Below are positions 8,537 to 17,093 of a stretch of DNA of 64,000 bases, one piece after another. A program made the translations under genes and the position numbers. The number at the start of each line of letters is the position of its first letter. Within the stretch, counting starts at the first letter, position 1. The notes under the pieces are model-generated. The model did no database searches, had not been told where the DNA came from, and worked only from the letters and a program-made list of their open reading frames with translations. The stretch covers positions 1,984,001 to 2,048,000 of the forward strand of contig NZ_CP154840.1 of the NCBI RefSeq assembly GCF_047301505.1. Direction: 5' to 3'. The DNA comes from Lysinibacillus_B sp031181585. Its GTDB lineage: Bacteria; Bacillota; Bacilli; Bacillales_A; Planococcaceae.

Positions 8537-9767
8537 GTTTGGTATTTTACTGAAACAGTTATATATGCAGAAATTGAAATCAAAAACATTCCTGCTGTCT
8601 ACGGGCTTCTATTTGCTGCTCATTGCAGGGGTTGTGTTCTGGTCGGATATTAAGGCGCTTTTTAATGATGGAGATAATCCAGCGGATGTAGTAGCCGTTT
8701 ATAATCAGACAGATGCAGATGTAGAAGAGTACTTCACTGATTCTACTGATATGACATTTAAAGAAATCGACAGTATGGACAAAATCGAAGGTGCTTTAGA
8801 GGATGGGGACTATCTGGCAGCCATTGAGCTGACGGATACAGAAGGCAAGCTCGCGGCCCAATTTTATTCCTTTGAGCCATTGACTTTAAGTGTCCAGCAG
8901 GATTTGACGGCCCAGCTTGAAACAGCCGGCCAGTTATATGCCATCAGCCAGATGAACCTGACGAATGAGCAGGCACTGCTGCTGATGGATACGGCACCGA
9001 TAATCGGTATGACAACGTTTAATAATGAAGACAGCACTAAAACGGCTGATGAAAAGATGGCAGGAATGCTCGGCTCCTATGCTGCGGGTATTATCATCTA
9101 TATCATCGTTATTTCATTCTTATCGATTATCACAACGGACGTGGCAAGCGAAAAAGGCTCTCGTGCATTGGAAATGCTGCTGGTCAGCGTCAAGCCGGAA
9201 ACGCATTTTAAATCGAAAGTATTTGGTATTTTCCTTGTAGCCATTACACAGCTTCTTGTCATCATCGGAGCTGCATTGTTATTTACGAGCCTGAAAGATG
9301 GCGGAGAAATGTGGGGGATGATTACCGACTATATTGGTGAGTTATCGGCTTCTTACTTCATTTTCTTATTGCTATTCCTTGTGTTAACGATTTTACTATA
9401 TTTAATTGTGGGCGCATTATTCGGTTCACTTGTTTCAAAAGTGGAAGAATCCTCACAAGTAATGATGCCAGCCATGATTGTCATTATTGTGGCGTTCTAT
9501 GTCATGATTATGGCGATGAACAACCCAGATACAATCCTCATCAAGATTTTCTCTTACATTCCATTTACTTCTGGGATGGTTATGCCGATGAGGCTTGGAG
9601 GCACAGACATTTCACTCGTTCCGCCGCTTATTTCGCTTGCTGTACTGGCGGTAACAGTCGCAGCGCTTTATTACATTAGCTTAACGTTCTATAAACGAAG
9701 CGTCCTGACATATTCAACAGGCGGCGTCATCCAGAAAATTAAAACGGTATTAAAAGTAACAACATAA
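8529..9767 (+). CDS. yhaP: ABC-2 type permease, YhaP/NatB type
   Basis: 412 residues. N-terminal helix (about 20-38), a ~140-residue extracytoplasmic domain, then five to six helices from about residue 175 to 400, the NatB/YhaP architecture. Contains the conserved cytoplasmic stretch EKGSRALEMLLVSVKPE, characteristic of ABC-2 permeases. The ATG at 8529 overlaps the end of the ATPase gene and follows GGTAGGTGG, so the two are translationally coupled. The operon ends at a terminator that has been split by the repeat element at 9801. Confidence 0.88.
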   Translation: MSKFGILLKQLYMQKLKSKTFLLSTGFYLLLIAGVVFWSDIKALFNDGDNPADVVAVYNQTDADVEEYFTDSTDMTFKEIDSMDKIEGALEDGDYLAAIELTDTEGKLAAQFYSFEPLTLSVQQDLTAQLETAGQLYAISQMNLTNEQALLLMDTAPIIGMTTFNNEDSTKTADEKMAGMLGSYAAGIIIYIIVISFLSIITTDVASEKGSRALEMLLVSVKPETHFKSKVFGIFLVAITQLLVIIGAALLFTSLKDGGEMWGMITDYIGELSASYFIFLLLFLVLTILLYLIVGALFGSLVSKVEESSQVMMPAMIVIIVAFYVMIMAMNNPDTILIKIFSYIPFTSGMVMPMRLGGTDISLVPPLISLAVLAVTVAALYYISLTFYKRSVLTYSTGGVIQKIKTVLKVTT

Positions 9768-9771
9768 CGAC

Positions 9772-9800
9772 AAACCTCCCCGGTTACGCTGGGGAGGGTT
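9772..9800 (+). repeat. Left target duplication: copy of terminator hairpin
   Basis: 26 bases (9772-9797) are identical to 10000-10025; if the following GTT/TTT is counted, 29 bases with one mismatch. It contains a perfect stem CCTCCCC-GGTTACGCT-GGGGAGG, i.e. the terminator stem, but here it lacks the poly-T tail because the element at 9801 begins right after it. Confidence 0.85.
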
Positions 9801-9999
9801 CAGCCTGTTGACAAACGCTTTCATCCATCGTTGCTTGCCTCGCTCGTCCGCGCATGAACTTAGGTTCTATTCGCGTCTTCGCTCGTCGGTGCGCCTTGTC
9901 TGGCAAGCGTTTTCAAGACAGGCTGGGTAAAATGTTACTTTATAAAGCTAGCTGAAAAAACGTGAAGACAAAGTCAAAAATAACTTTGTCTTCACTCTG
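9801..9999. mobile_element. MITE-like element inserted in terminator, copy 1
   Basis: 199-bp non-coding element, about 90% identical by hand count to 32037-32236. The left end CAGCCTGTTGACAAACG and the reverse complement of the right end, CAGAGTGAAGACAAAGT, form imperfect terminal inverted repeats sharing CAG..TG..GACAAA. An inner inverted repeat pairs 9801-9820 (CAGCCTGT, AAACGCTT) with 9905-9925 (AAGCGTTT, ACAGGCTG). A 13-bp perfect stem GTGAAGACAAAGT/ACTTTGTCTTCAC lies at 9962-9995. It is flanked by duplicated terminator stems. No ORF is present, so any transposase must act in trans. Confidence 0.75.
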
Positions 10000-10002
10000 A
10001 AA

Positions 10003-10030
10003 CCTCCCCGGTTACGCTGGGGAGGTTTTT
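10003..10030 (+). terminator. Terminator of yhaQP, intact copy after the element
   Basis: Stem CCTCCCC (10003-10009) with GGGGAGG (10019-10025) and a TTTTT tail. It is the functional half of the duplicated terminator; the left copy at 9775-9797 lost the T tract to the insertion. Confidence 0.85.
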
Positions 10031-10077
10031 CTCTTTTTGTTTTTATTTCAATCTTCGAAATAATTTATATATTCCTA

Positions 10078-10106
10078 TTCATTCATGTAGGGAAATTTGC
10101 TAAAAT
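10078..10106 (+). promoter_or_regulatory. Candidate sigma-A promoter for bmrCD-like operon
   Basis: TTCATT (10078-10083), 17 bases, TAAAAT (10101-10106), 24 bases before the TTG start. The -35 is weak. Confidence 0.4.
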
Positions 10107-10130
10107 AGACAAATCTGGAGGTGGGAGAAT

Positions 10131-11903
10131 TTGAAAGTTTTTTGGAAGCTTGGCTGGTTTTTTAAAGAACGACGAAAAGAATATAGTGTCGGGCTGTTCA
10201 TGCTCATCCTTGTAGCAGTATTGCAGCTGATCCCGCCAAAGATCATCGGGATCACGATTGACGAAATAGGGGCTGGATCATTAACAGCTGCATCGCTTGG
10301 CAAATGGCTCGGTCTAATAGCAGGGACTGCACTTGTGATGTATGTCCTGCGCTTCTACTGGCGGAAAATGATTTTTGGCTCGTCGAATTATTTGGCGAAG
10401 GTGCTGCGTGAAAAATTATTTCGTCATTTTACGAAAATGGGGCCTGCGTTTTATCAGGAACGCCGTGTTGGCGATTTAATGGCGCATGCTACGAATGATG
10501 TATCGGCTGTCCAGATGACAGCAGGTTCAGGGGTCCTGACACTCTTTGACTCCGTTACTACCGGGGGGTTCGTCATTTTAGCGATGGCCTTTACGATTGA
10601 TTGGCGCCTGACGCTGATTGCTCTTATTCCGATGCCGCTGATGGCGCTATCGACAAGCTATTACGGCAAGCTATTACATATGCGCTTCCGGGAGGCACAG
10701 GCGGCATTCTCTGATCTAAATGACAAAACTCAGGAGTCGATTACAGGAGTAAAGGTCATCAAATCATTCGGCTATCAGAAGAATGATATCGAGGATTTCC
10801 GCAAGCTTTCCCAGGAAGTCGTGGATAAAAATATACGAGTAGCAAAAATTGATGCACTGTTTGACCCGACGATCAGTCTAGTTATTGCAATCAGCTACTT
10901 TTTAAGTCTGGCATTTGGCGCCAAGTTTATCGTCGAAGGGGCCATGTCCGTAGGGGACTTGATTGCATTCACGACGTATCTCGGGTTACTTGTCTGGCCG
11001 ATGCTGGCAATAGGGATGCTTTTCAATATTGTGGAGCGGGGCGGTGCATCCTATGACCGCATCGAGTCGCTGCTGCAGACGCCGATCGATATGGAGGACA
11101 AAAAGGGAGCTATCAAGGATGTGCCCAAGGGTGCCATTTCCTTTGATATCCAGTCGTTTACCTTCCCGCGGGATGATCAGCCGACATTGAAAAATGTTGC
11201 CTTCCATTTACAGGAGGGAGAAACACTTGGCATTGTAGGGAAGACCGGCTCAGGGAAAAGTGCCATCTTAAAGCTGCTGCTGCGGCAGTTTGATCAGTAT
11301 GAAGGGAATATTTCATACGGCGGTATACCGATTGAAGATTACGAGAAAGAACAGCTCAGAAAGGCGATCGGCTATGTCCCGCAGGATCATTTCCTGTTTT
11401 CCGCAAGTGTGTACGACAATATTGCCTTTTCGGATGAGCATGCAGAGCCGAATGTGGTGGAACAGGCGGCAAGAACTGCCCATATTCATGAGGATATTCT
11501 TCGCTTCACCCAAGGCTATGAGACAATCGTGGGCGAGCGGGGTGTTGCCTTGTCGGGAGGCCAGAAGCAGCGTATTTCCATCGCACGGGCACTCATGATG
11601 AAGCCGAATCTGCTTATCCTTGATGATTCCTTATCTGCGGTTGATGCAAAAACAGAAGAAGCCATTTTGCATTCGTTAAAGCAGGAGCGGGGAAATGCAA
11701 CGACAATCATTACGTCTCATCGACTGAGTGCTATTCAACATGCAAATGTTATTTTATACATGGAGAATGGTACGGTAGCAGAAAAAGGGACGCATGAAGA
11801 ATTAATGGCTCTGCGTGGTCGCTACTATGAGATGTACCAGCTGCAGCAGCTTGAGCAGCTAGTGGAAAGGGGTGGTCAGGATGAAGCAGCCCACAATCAG
11901 TAG
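10131..11903 (+). CDS. bmrC: ABC multidrug exporter half-transporter, BmrC (YheI) type
   Basis: 590 residues. A six-helix exporter domain (about 20-300) opens with KLGWFFKERR, close to B. subtilis YheI/BmrC, followed by an ABC domain (about 345-575). Walker A GKTGSGKS, signature LSGGQKQR and Walker B LLILDDS. The Walker B acid-plus-one is Asp instead of Glu, the hallmark of the degenerate site in heterodimeric exporters. TTG start with GGAGGTG 7 bases upstream. It overlaps the next gene, encoding the partner, by 23 bases. Expected to export drugs across the membrane with BmrD. Confidence 0.88.
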   Translation: MKVFWKLGWFFKERRKEYSVGLFMLILVAVLQLIPPKIIGITIDEIGAGSLTAASLGKWLGLIAGTALVMYVLRFYWRKMIFGSSNYLAKVLREKLFRHFTKMGPAFYQERRVGDLMAHATNDVSAVQMTAGSGVLTLFDSVTTGGFVILAMAFTIDWRLTLIALIPMPLMALSTSYYGKLLHMRFREAQAAFSDLNDKTQESITGVKVIKSFGYQKNDIEDFRKLSQEVVDKNIRVAKIDALFDPTISLVIAISYFLSLAFGAKFIVEGAMSVGDLIAFTTYLGLLVWPMLAIGMLFNIVERGGASYDRIESLLQTPIDMEDKKGAIKDVPKGAISFDIQSFTFPRDDQPTLKNVAFHLQEGETLGIVGKTGSGKSAILKLLLRQFDQYEGNISYGGIPIEDYEKEQLRKAIGYVPQDHFLFSASVYDNIAFSDEHAEPNVVEQAARTAHIHEDILRFTQGYETIVGERGVALSGGQKQRISIARALMMKPNLLILDDSLSAVDAKTEEAILHSLKQERGNATTIITSHRLSAIQHANVILYMENGTVAEKGTHEELMALRGRYYEMYQLQQLEQLVERGGQDEAAHNQ

Positions 11904-13641
11904 AAAAGAGCAGGTTGAAGTACTCAAACGCCTGTTTTCTTATTTAAAGCCACATAAAAAGGCAGTAGCTGCAGCGCTTGTTATTTTACTTTTATCAGTT
12001 ATAGGCGAGGTCATTACACCTTATTTAATCAAGCTATTCATCGACAATCATATTACACCGAGAAGCTTTGAAACGGGGCCGATTGTCATGCTTGCGGTGA
12101 CGTATATCATCATTGAAATTGCCAATGTTGTGCTGCGCTACTTGCAGCATTATAAATTCCAGGTAATTGCACTGAAGGTTGTCCAGCATCTGCGTATTGA
12201 CGTATTCAGTAAGGTCCACCGTTTAGGCATGCGTTATTTTGACCAAGTGCCGGCAGGAGCTACTGTTTCCCGTGCGACGAATGATACAGAGGCAATCAAG
12301 GATCTATTTGTAAATGTCCTGATCAGCTTTGTGCAGGCAGTATTTTTAATCGTCGGCGTCTACATTGCGATGTTCCTGCTGAACCCGCTGCTTGCGGCGT
12401 ACGTCATTATTGCCGTTCCGATTATTGTGCTGATTATTTATTTGTACCGTAAATGGAGTGCGGTCGTTTATGTGACAATGCGTGAAAAGCTGAGCGATCT
12501 CAATGCGAAGCTGTCAGAATCATTATCGGGCATGAGCATTGTACAGGCATTCCGCCAGGAGAAACGGTTGAACCGCGAATTTGATGAAATCAATGAAGCA
12601 CATTATCACTCGATGATGCGTAACACGAAGCTAAATAGCTTACTGCTTCGCCCGATTATTGACCTAGTGTATTTTGGCGCCATCATCATCCTGCTTTCGT
12701 ACTTTGGGATTGCATCATTTGATCGAGCTATTGAAATAGGGGTCGTGTATGCCTTTGTGACGTATATTACGCGCTTCTTTGAGCCAATCAATCAAATGAT
12801 GGAGCAGCTGGCAATCTTCCAGCAGGCCGTTGTTGCGGCAAAGCGTGTATTTGAAGTGCTGGACGAAACAGAGGAAGAACCGAAGCAGGAAGACACAGGC
12901 AAACAGATTACGGACGGACTGATCGAATTCCGTGATGTAACGTTCAGCTATGATGGAGGTACAGACGTTTTAAAGAATATTTCGTTTACAGTCCGGCCAG
13001 GCGAGACAACGGCACTCGTTGGTCATACAGGCTCAGGAAAGAGTTCGATTATTAATCTGCTCATGCGTTTTTATGAATATGAGCGTGGAGATATTTTGAT
13101 TGATGGTGTGTCTATCAAATCATACAGCCAGGAGGAAATCCGGCGCAGGCTGGGCCTTGTATTGCAGGACCCGTTCCTGTTTTACGGAACGGTCAAGAGC
13201 AATATCCGCCTGTATGGCGATATGACGGATGAAGAGGTAGCAGCAGCAGCAAAATTTGTGCAGGCTGATTTCATTGAAGCCTTGCCGGAAGGACTTAACG
13301 AGCATGTAACAGAGCGTGGGTCCACATATTCGAGCGGGCAGCGGCAGCTTATCGCCTTCGCCCGGACAATTGCGGCGAACCCGAAAATTCTCGTGCTCGA
13401 TGAAGCAACAGCTTCCATCGATACGGAGACGGAGACGGCGATCCAGCAGTCGCTTGATAAGATGCGAAAAGGGCGTACGACAATTGCCATTGCGCACCGT
13501 CTATCGACGATTCAGGATGCCGATCAGATTTTGGTGCTCCACCAAGGGGAGATTGTAGAGCGGGGCAATCACCAGGAGCTTCTGTCACAAAAAGGGCTGT
13601 ATCATAAAATGTATTTATTGCAAAATGGCATCGTAGAATAA
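11881..13641 (+). CDS. bmrD: ABC multidrug exporter half-transporter, BmrD (YheH) type
   Basis: 586 residues. Six membrane helices (about 25-315) then an ABC domain (about 345-580) with Walker A GHTGSGKSS, Walker B ILVLDEA (canonical Glu) and an altered signature YSSGQRQ. Together with the Asp in BmrC this gives one normal and one degenerate ATP site, as expected for BmrCD-type heterodimers. It is shorter than B. subtilis YheH (673 residues), lacking an insert. ATG 11881 is chosen for the GGAAAGGGG site just upstream, inside the end of the previous gene. Confidence 0.85.
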   Translation: MKQPTISRKEQVEVLKRLFSYLKPHKKAVAAALVILLLSVIGEVITPYLIKLFIDNHITPRSFETGPIVMLAVTYIIIEIANVVLRYLQHYKFQVIALKVVQHLRIDVFSKVHRLGMRYFDQVPAGATVSRATNDTEAIKDLFVNVLISFVQAVFLIVGVYIAMFLLNPLLAAYVIIAVPIIVLIIYLYRKWSAVVYVTMREKLSDLNAKLSESLSGMSIVQAFRQEKRLNREFDEINEAHYHSMMRNTKLNSLLLRPIIDLVYFGAIIILLSYFGIASFDRAIEIGVVYAFVTYITRFFEPINQMMEQLAIFQQAVVAAKRVFEVLDETEEEPKQEDTGKQITDGLIEFRDVTFSYDGGTDVLKNISFTVRPGETTALVGHTGSGKSSIINLLMRFYEYERGDILIDGVSIKSYSQEEIRRRLGLVLQDPFLFYGTVKSNIRLYGDMTDEEVAAAAKFVQADFIEALPEGLNEHVTERGSTYSSGQRQLIAFARTIAANPKILVLDEATASIDTETETAIQQSLDKMRKGRTTIAIAHRLSTIQDADQILVLHQGEIVERGNHQELLSQKGLYHKMYLLQNGIVE

Positions 13642-13648
13642 CTGTTAG

Positions 13649-13677
13649 CCGGGTGAATTTGCTTCACCCGGTTTTTT
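13649..13677 (+). terminator. Terminator of exporter operon
   Basis: CCGGGTGAA (13649-13657) pairs with TTCACCCGG (13663-13671), then six T. Confidence 0.9.
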
Positions 13678-13833
13678 CACGGCGAAAAACAAAAAGCACT
13701 GTTTATTTCTCAAGGGCTGTCCCAAATGAATAATAGAAAGTAAAAGAGCTGCCATCAATTTGTCACAAAATGCTATGCAAGCCTGGAGATTTTCTCACAT
13801 AACTCTAATCCTTCTATACTCGAAAGAAATGCA

Positions 13834-13862
13834 TTTACTTTTCAGAAGGCGACTACTATAAT
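13834..13862 (+). promoter_or_regulatory. Sigma-A promoter for rarD
   Basis: TTTACT (13834-13839), 17 bases, TATAAT (13857-13862). It would give an unusually long leader of about 105 bases before the ATG, with a small hairpin-capable stretch (GGCGTACTTACGCTGAGGCG) at about 13924-13943. The rest of the gap 13680-13830 shows nothing recognisable. Confidence 0.55.
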
Positions 13863-13974
13863 TGGTTTAATTTCTTTCAGCAAACGTCCCTTGGCTCTAT
13901 TGATTAGTGCCTGATTCAAATCCGGGCGTACTTACGCTGAGGCGTAAATGATTTTACATAAAAGAGGTGTTACT

Positions 13975-14895
13975 ATGACGGAACATAAAAAGGGGATGCT
14001 TTTTGCTTTTGCAGCCTACACAATTTGGGGCGTATTCCCTTTGTTTTGGAAGCTGCTGGACCATGTCAGCAGTCTGGAAATATTACTTGGCCGTGTTATC
14101 TGGTCATTCGTCTTTACGACAATTTTTATTGTCCTGATCGGCAAGCGGAAACAGCTGATGGAGGACCTTTCTTATTTATGGCACAATAAGCGCCAGTTCT
14201 ACTCGCTGATGGCAGCCTCCTTTTTCATTTCGATTAACTGGTATATTTATATTTGGGCTGTTACGCATGAGCGGGTACTGGAGGCTTCAATGGGGTATTA
14301 TATCAACCCGATTATTTCGGTCGTGTTTGGTATGCTGTTCTTTAAAGAGAAGCTGTCCCGTTCAACAATTATCGCGCTGGTAGTGGCGCTGCTTGGTGTA
14401 CTGGTGATGACGCTGAACTACGGGCAGGTCCCTTGGGCATCCCTTCTTTTAGCCTTCTCGTTTGCTGTGTACGGTGTACTGAAAAAACGGATTGTCTTGG
14501 AGGCTACACGAGGTTTGGCAATTGAAACACTGTTTATTGTGCCAATCGCACTGCTGTATTACCTTTACCTCTTCAGCAACGATTCCATGCAATTTTTACA
14601 TGTTAACTGGCAGACGGATATTTTGATGATGATCAGCGGTATATTCACGGCAATTCCTCTTATTCTGTTTGCTAAAGGCGCACAGCGGATTCCGATGTAT
14701 TTATTAGGCTTTATTCAATACGTTTCACCAACAATCGGATTTTTTCTCGGTGTCTTTTTGTATAAAGAACCATTCACGCAGGTGGAGCTGGTAGCGTTTG
14801 GCTGTATTTGGACAGCGATTGCGATCTTTTCTTATTCTTCCATCCATGAAGCTAGAAAACGCCACGCACTTCAAACGAAGGAAATAAAGCAATAA
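13975..14895 (+). CDS. rarD: RarD, EamA-family transporter
   Basis: 306-residue, ten-helix member of the drug/metabolite transporter superfamily, RarD subgroup (opening KKGMLFAFAAYTIWGVFPLF is characteristic). Two EamA repeats. ATG 13975 has AAAGAGGTG at the right distance; an upstream in-frame start at 13948 has none. RarD proteins are named for chloramphenicol sensitivity phenotypes, but their natural substrate is unknown. Single-gene unit. Confidence 0.9.
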   Translation: MTEHKKGMLFAFAAYTIWGVFPLFWKLLDHVSSLEILLGRVIWSFVFTTIFIVLIGKRKQLMEDLSYLWHNKRQFYSLMAASFFISINWYIYIWAVTHERVLEASMGYYINPIISVVFGMLFFKEKLSRSTIIALVVALLGVLVMTLNYGQVPWASLLLAFSFAVYGVLKKRIVLEATRGLAIETLFIVPIALLYYLYLFSNDSMQFLHVNWQTDILMMISGIFTAIPLILFAKGAQRIPMYLLGFIQYVSPTIGFFLGVFLYKEPFTQVELVAFGCIWTAIAIFSYSSIHEARKRHALQTKEIKQ

Positions 14896-14976
14896 CGAGA
14901 ATATTTTCGCGATTTTTGCAGGAATTTGTCTGGAAATGGCGAATACATCCTATGTACACTTGAAGGGGGAAAAGGG

Positions 14977-15609
14977 ATGTACGTATCAATTGGGGATAAA
15001 CGCTTTGATTTTCATAAAATCGAAATTGATGTGTTGGAAATGGGGATTGAAAACACATTCGCAAAGTTCGATAAGATGACGCTAGGTGAGTTAGTAGGAC
15101 AAAAAAAGTATGAGCATCTTAAGCAGCAAACGGAAAAGCACTATGGAAGCCTGCTGGAACTTTCTGCCGGTGAGGCACTTCTTGCGCTGAAAGATGCAGG
15201 GGATTCATTTTACAGAAAGTTTTTAAACAACTATGGTGACAAGCTTTACTCGCGTTTTGTCGTAAAGGGAAAAGAGGAGCTGCTTTTACAAAATGGTGTG
15301 TATAACATTATCGTAAATGACGAGCTCACGTTTTCGGGAGTTTGTGCAAGATCTTTTAAAGAGCGATTTAATCAGCATATTGGCAATATTTCAGCGAAAG
15401 GCTGCTACCGGGACGGCACGGCTACGCATTGTCACGTTAACGCCCGGCTCACAGAATTGTTTGGTAAGGAAAGCATCCATTTTTCTATTTGTCCGATCGA
15501 GGATAAAAAAGAAATGAACCAGCTGAAAAATGCGATTATTCGACGCTTTGAACCCATCTGGAACTTACGAGTAGCCAAGGACGAAACCGAATATTTACGG
15601 TCGTTTTAA
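14977..15609 (+). CDS. Degenerate GIY-YIG nuclease-like protein
   Basis: 210 residues. The C-terminal half (about 105-205) follows the GIY-YIG fold order: NGVYNIIV (GIY strand), LTFSGVC (YIG strand, Tyr to Phe), SFKERFNQH (conserved Arg and His), and a closing helix NAIIRRFEPIWN matching the usual LI..(F/Y).P..N. The catalytic Glu of that helix is Lys here (QLKNAI versus LENNLI in UvrC-like proteins). The N-terminal ~100 residues are helical and unrecognised. ATG 14977 follows AAGGGGG by 7 bases. Probably a DNA-binding or dead nuclease. Confidence 0.6.
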   Translation: MYVSIGDKRFDFHKIEIDVLEMGIENTFAKFDKMTLGELVGQKKYEHLKQQTEKHYGSLLELSAGEALLALKDAGDSFYRKFLNNYGDKLYSRFVVKGKEELLLQNGVYNIIVNDELTFSGVCARSFKERFNQHIGNISAKGCYRDGTATHCHVNARLTELFGKESIHFSICPIEDKKEMNQLKNAIIRRFEPIWNLRVAKDETEYLRSF

Positions 15610-15657
15610 AAGCTGGGTTTCGTCAGTTGTTCAGTTGAAGAAAGCAGTGAATCAAAA

Positions 15658-15695
15658 TGCCCTAGGAATGAAAGATGATTCCTAGGGCATTTTTT
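15658..15695. terminator. Bidirectional terminator
   Basis: Perfect 12-bp stem TGCCCTAGGAAT (15658-15669) with ATTCCTAGGGCA (15678-15689), T-rich on the right and A-rich on the left. It serves the GIY-YIG-like gene and the convergent membrane protein gene. Confidence 0.85.
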
Positions 15696-15701
15696 ATATC
15701 T

Positions 15702-16013
15702 CTAATTCAAAAGAAGCAAAGACTTCTTACGCAAGTTACTATTTTTCAGCCACGTCATCATCCGGGCAATTTCAAAAGGCTCGAACCAGGTGATGGCTAA
15801 ACCAATCACAAAAACAGAAATAAGTGAGGCAAACTTTCTCTTTCCATTCTCCTTCCTGGCAATCGCCAAAAAGCTGAAGATGACTCCGAGGAACAAACTA
15901 AGAAGCCCGGTTAGAAAGAATGCCTCCAAGGAGTCCTGCATCAGCCAATACGCTATAACAAGAGTGAGTCCTGCTAACAGGAACAGCATGGACAGCAGGC
16001 TGAATTTCTTCAT
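15702..16013 (-). CDS. Small membrane protein, unknown
   Basis: 103 residues, three predicted helices (about 5-24, 31-50 and 64-80) and a basic tail (LKNSNLRKKS). ATG at 16013 is preceded by GAAAGGTGGAGAAGG; a longer frame start at 16070 lacks a ribosome site. Convergent with the GIY-YIG-like gene and sharing its terminator. No family recognised. Confidence 0.55.
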   Translation of the reverse strand: MKKFSLLSMLFLLAGLTLVIAYWLMQDSLEAFFLTGLLSLFLGVIFSFLAIARKENGKRKFASLISVFVIGLAITWFEPFEIARMMTWLKNSNLRKKSLLLLN

Positions 16014-16082
16014 CCTTCTCCACCTTTCTTCGTTATGTACTAATCTTGATAAAAACGGACTGTTTGTCATTACGTAATGAGG

Positions 16083-16289
16083 TTATTTTATTACCGTTTT
16101 TGTAAATGTCTTCGGCTCTTCTACATAGCTTCCGACAACCCATCCGCAGTGGACACAGATCAAATGTATTAAATTGCTGCCAAACCCCATTTTTTTGTAT
16201 GGCGTCACACTCGCATAGTGAGCCTGCTTACCTCGGCCAATTTCATTTCCTCCGCATTGCGGGCAAGTGATATTATGGAAACGATCCAT
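16083..16289 (-). CDS. Small zinc-ribbon protein
   Basis: 68 residues with two CxxC knuckles, CPQCGG (about residue 8) and CVHCGW (about 47), that should bind one zinc. The spacer carries the conserved-looking KKMGFGSNLIHLI. Proteins of this size in Bacillus have sometimes been annotated as TFIIIB-like by resemblance of the ribbon only. ATG 16289 has AAAGGAG 8 bases upstream. Function unknown, possibly nucleic-acid or protein binding. Confidence 0.65.
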   Translation of the reverse strand: MDRFHNITCPQCGGNEIGRGKQAHYASVTPYKKMGFGSNLIHLICVHCGWVVGSYVEEPKTFTKTVIK

Positions 16290-16563
16290 TCTGTCAGCTC
16301 CTTTTGTCTTTCTATAAGTATTGCCTATCACTTATTATTCTGCAAATTATGGAAAAAACCTTCTTTCCTCCTCTGCAGCATGTACATGTCACCAGTGCAG
16401 TAAAGCTGCTAATCCATCATTTCCTTACACGAAAAAATGCCTTCTATGATTATTGCTGTGTATGTGCACATATTGTTTAAAAAAAGAAAATCACAGCGAA
16501 ATATGTTTTTAAACGGGCTGTTCAAGGAAATAACATGGAAAACATATAAAAGGATGGTTGGAT

Positions 16564-16941
16564 ATGAAGGAAGCCTTTCAATTCTATGGAAACGTGCACC
16601 GCAAGTACTTATGGCTGCATATCATCTTTTCCTTGGTGCTGATCATGACGTCTGTATTTTGGTTTGTACTGCCGTTTTATATTGTCAATTACGGCAATTA
16701 TCAATCGACATTTGCCGTGAATGTCGCATGCGGTATTTTTTTATGTGTGTTTCCCTCCATTTTCATTACACTACATTGCTGGTTTATCAGCTTCGCAGCG
16801 GCCAAGAGGTGGATCAAGCGGAAAGAAGGGGAAAGCCTTCTGCACTGGTTCATGAGGTTTCAGGCCATGGCATTTATGGTGGTCATTGGCTTTACGGTTG
16901 CTATTTATTTTTTATTCCTCGTTATTGACATAGTCAGGTAG
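16564..16941 (+). CDS. Three-helix membrane protein, unknown
   Basis: 125 residues. Hydrophobic segments at about 18-42, 52-80 and 100-122. ATG 16564 has AAAAGGATGG upstream. The stop codon lies in a 12-bp imperfect hairpin (GACATAGTCAGG/CCTGGCTATGTC, 16927-16961) that lacks a T tail on this strand. No family recognised; stands alone upstream of the ccd cluster. Confidence 0.5.
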   Translation: MKEAFQFYGNVHRKYLWLHIIFSLVLIMTSVFWFVLPFYIVNYGNYQSTFAVNVACGIFLCVFPSIFITLHCWFISFAAAKRWIKRKEGESLLHWFMRFQAMAFMVVIGFTVAIYFLFLVIDIVR

Positions 16942-17093
16942 TTTTCTTCCCTGGCTATGTCAAAAAATTCTCCTAAATGCCGCTTCATACTTTCTGCACA
17001 AGTCCGCCATGAAACTTTCACAGTCCGTACAAGCGCTTTTTCATCAAAAATTTGGTACTATGTAAGCAATACAGAGAAAGGAACGAAAATTGA

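Noticed and set aside
9801..9999. Group IIC intron as explanation for insertion near a terminator
   Set aside because: Group IIC introns insert next to terminators without target duplication and are much longer; this element is 200 bp and flanked by direct repeats.
16437..16928. 163-codon frame overlapping the membrane protein at 16564
   Set aside because: Different frame, no ribosome site; the 125-residue frame has three clean membrane helices and a ribosome site.
16927..16961. Hairpin at the stop of the 16564 gene as a terminator
   Set aside because: Stem is good but followed by A6, not T, on the coding strand.
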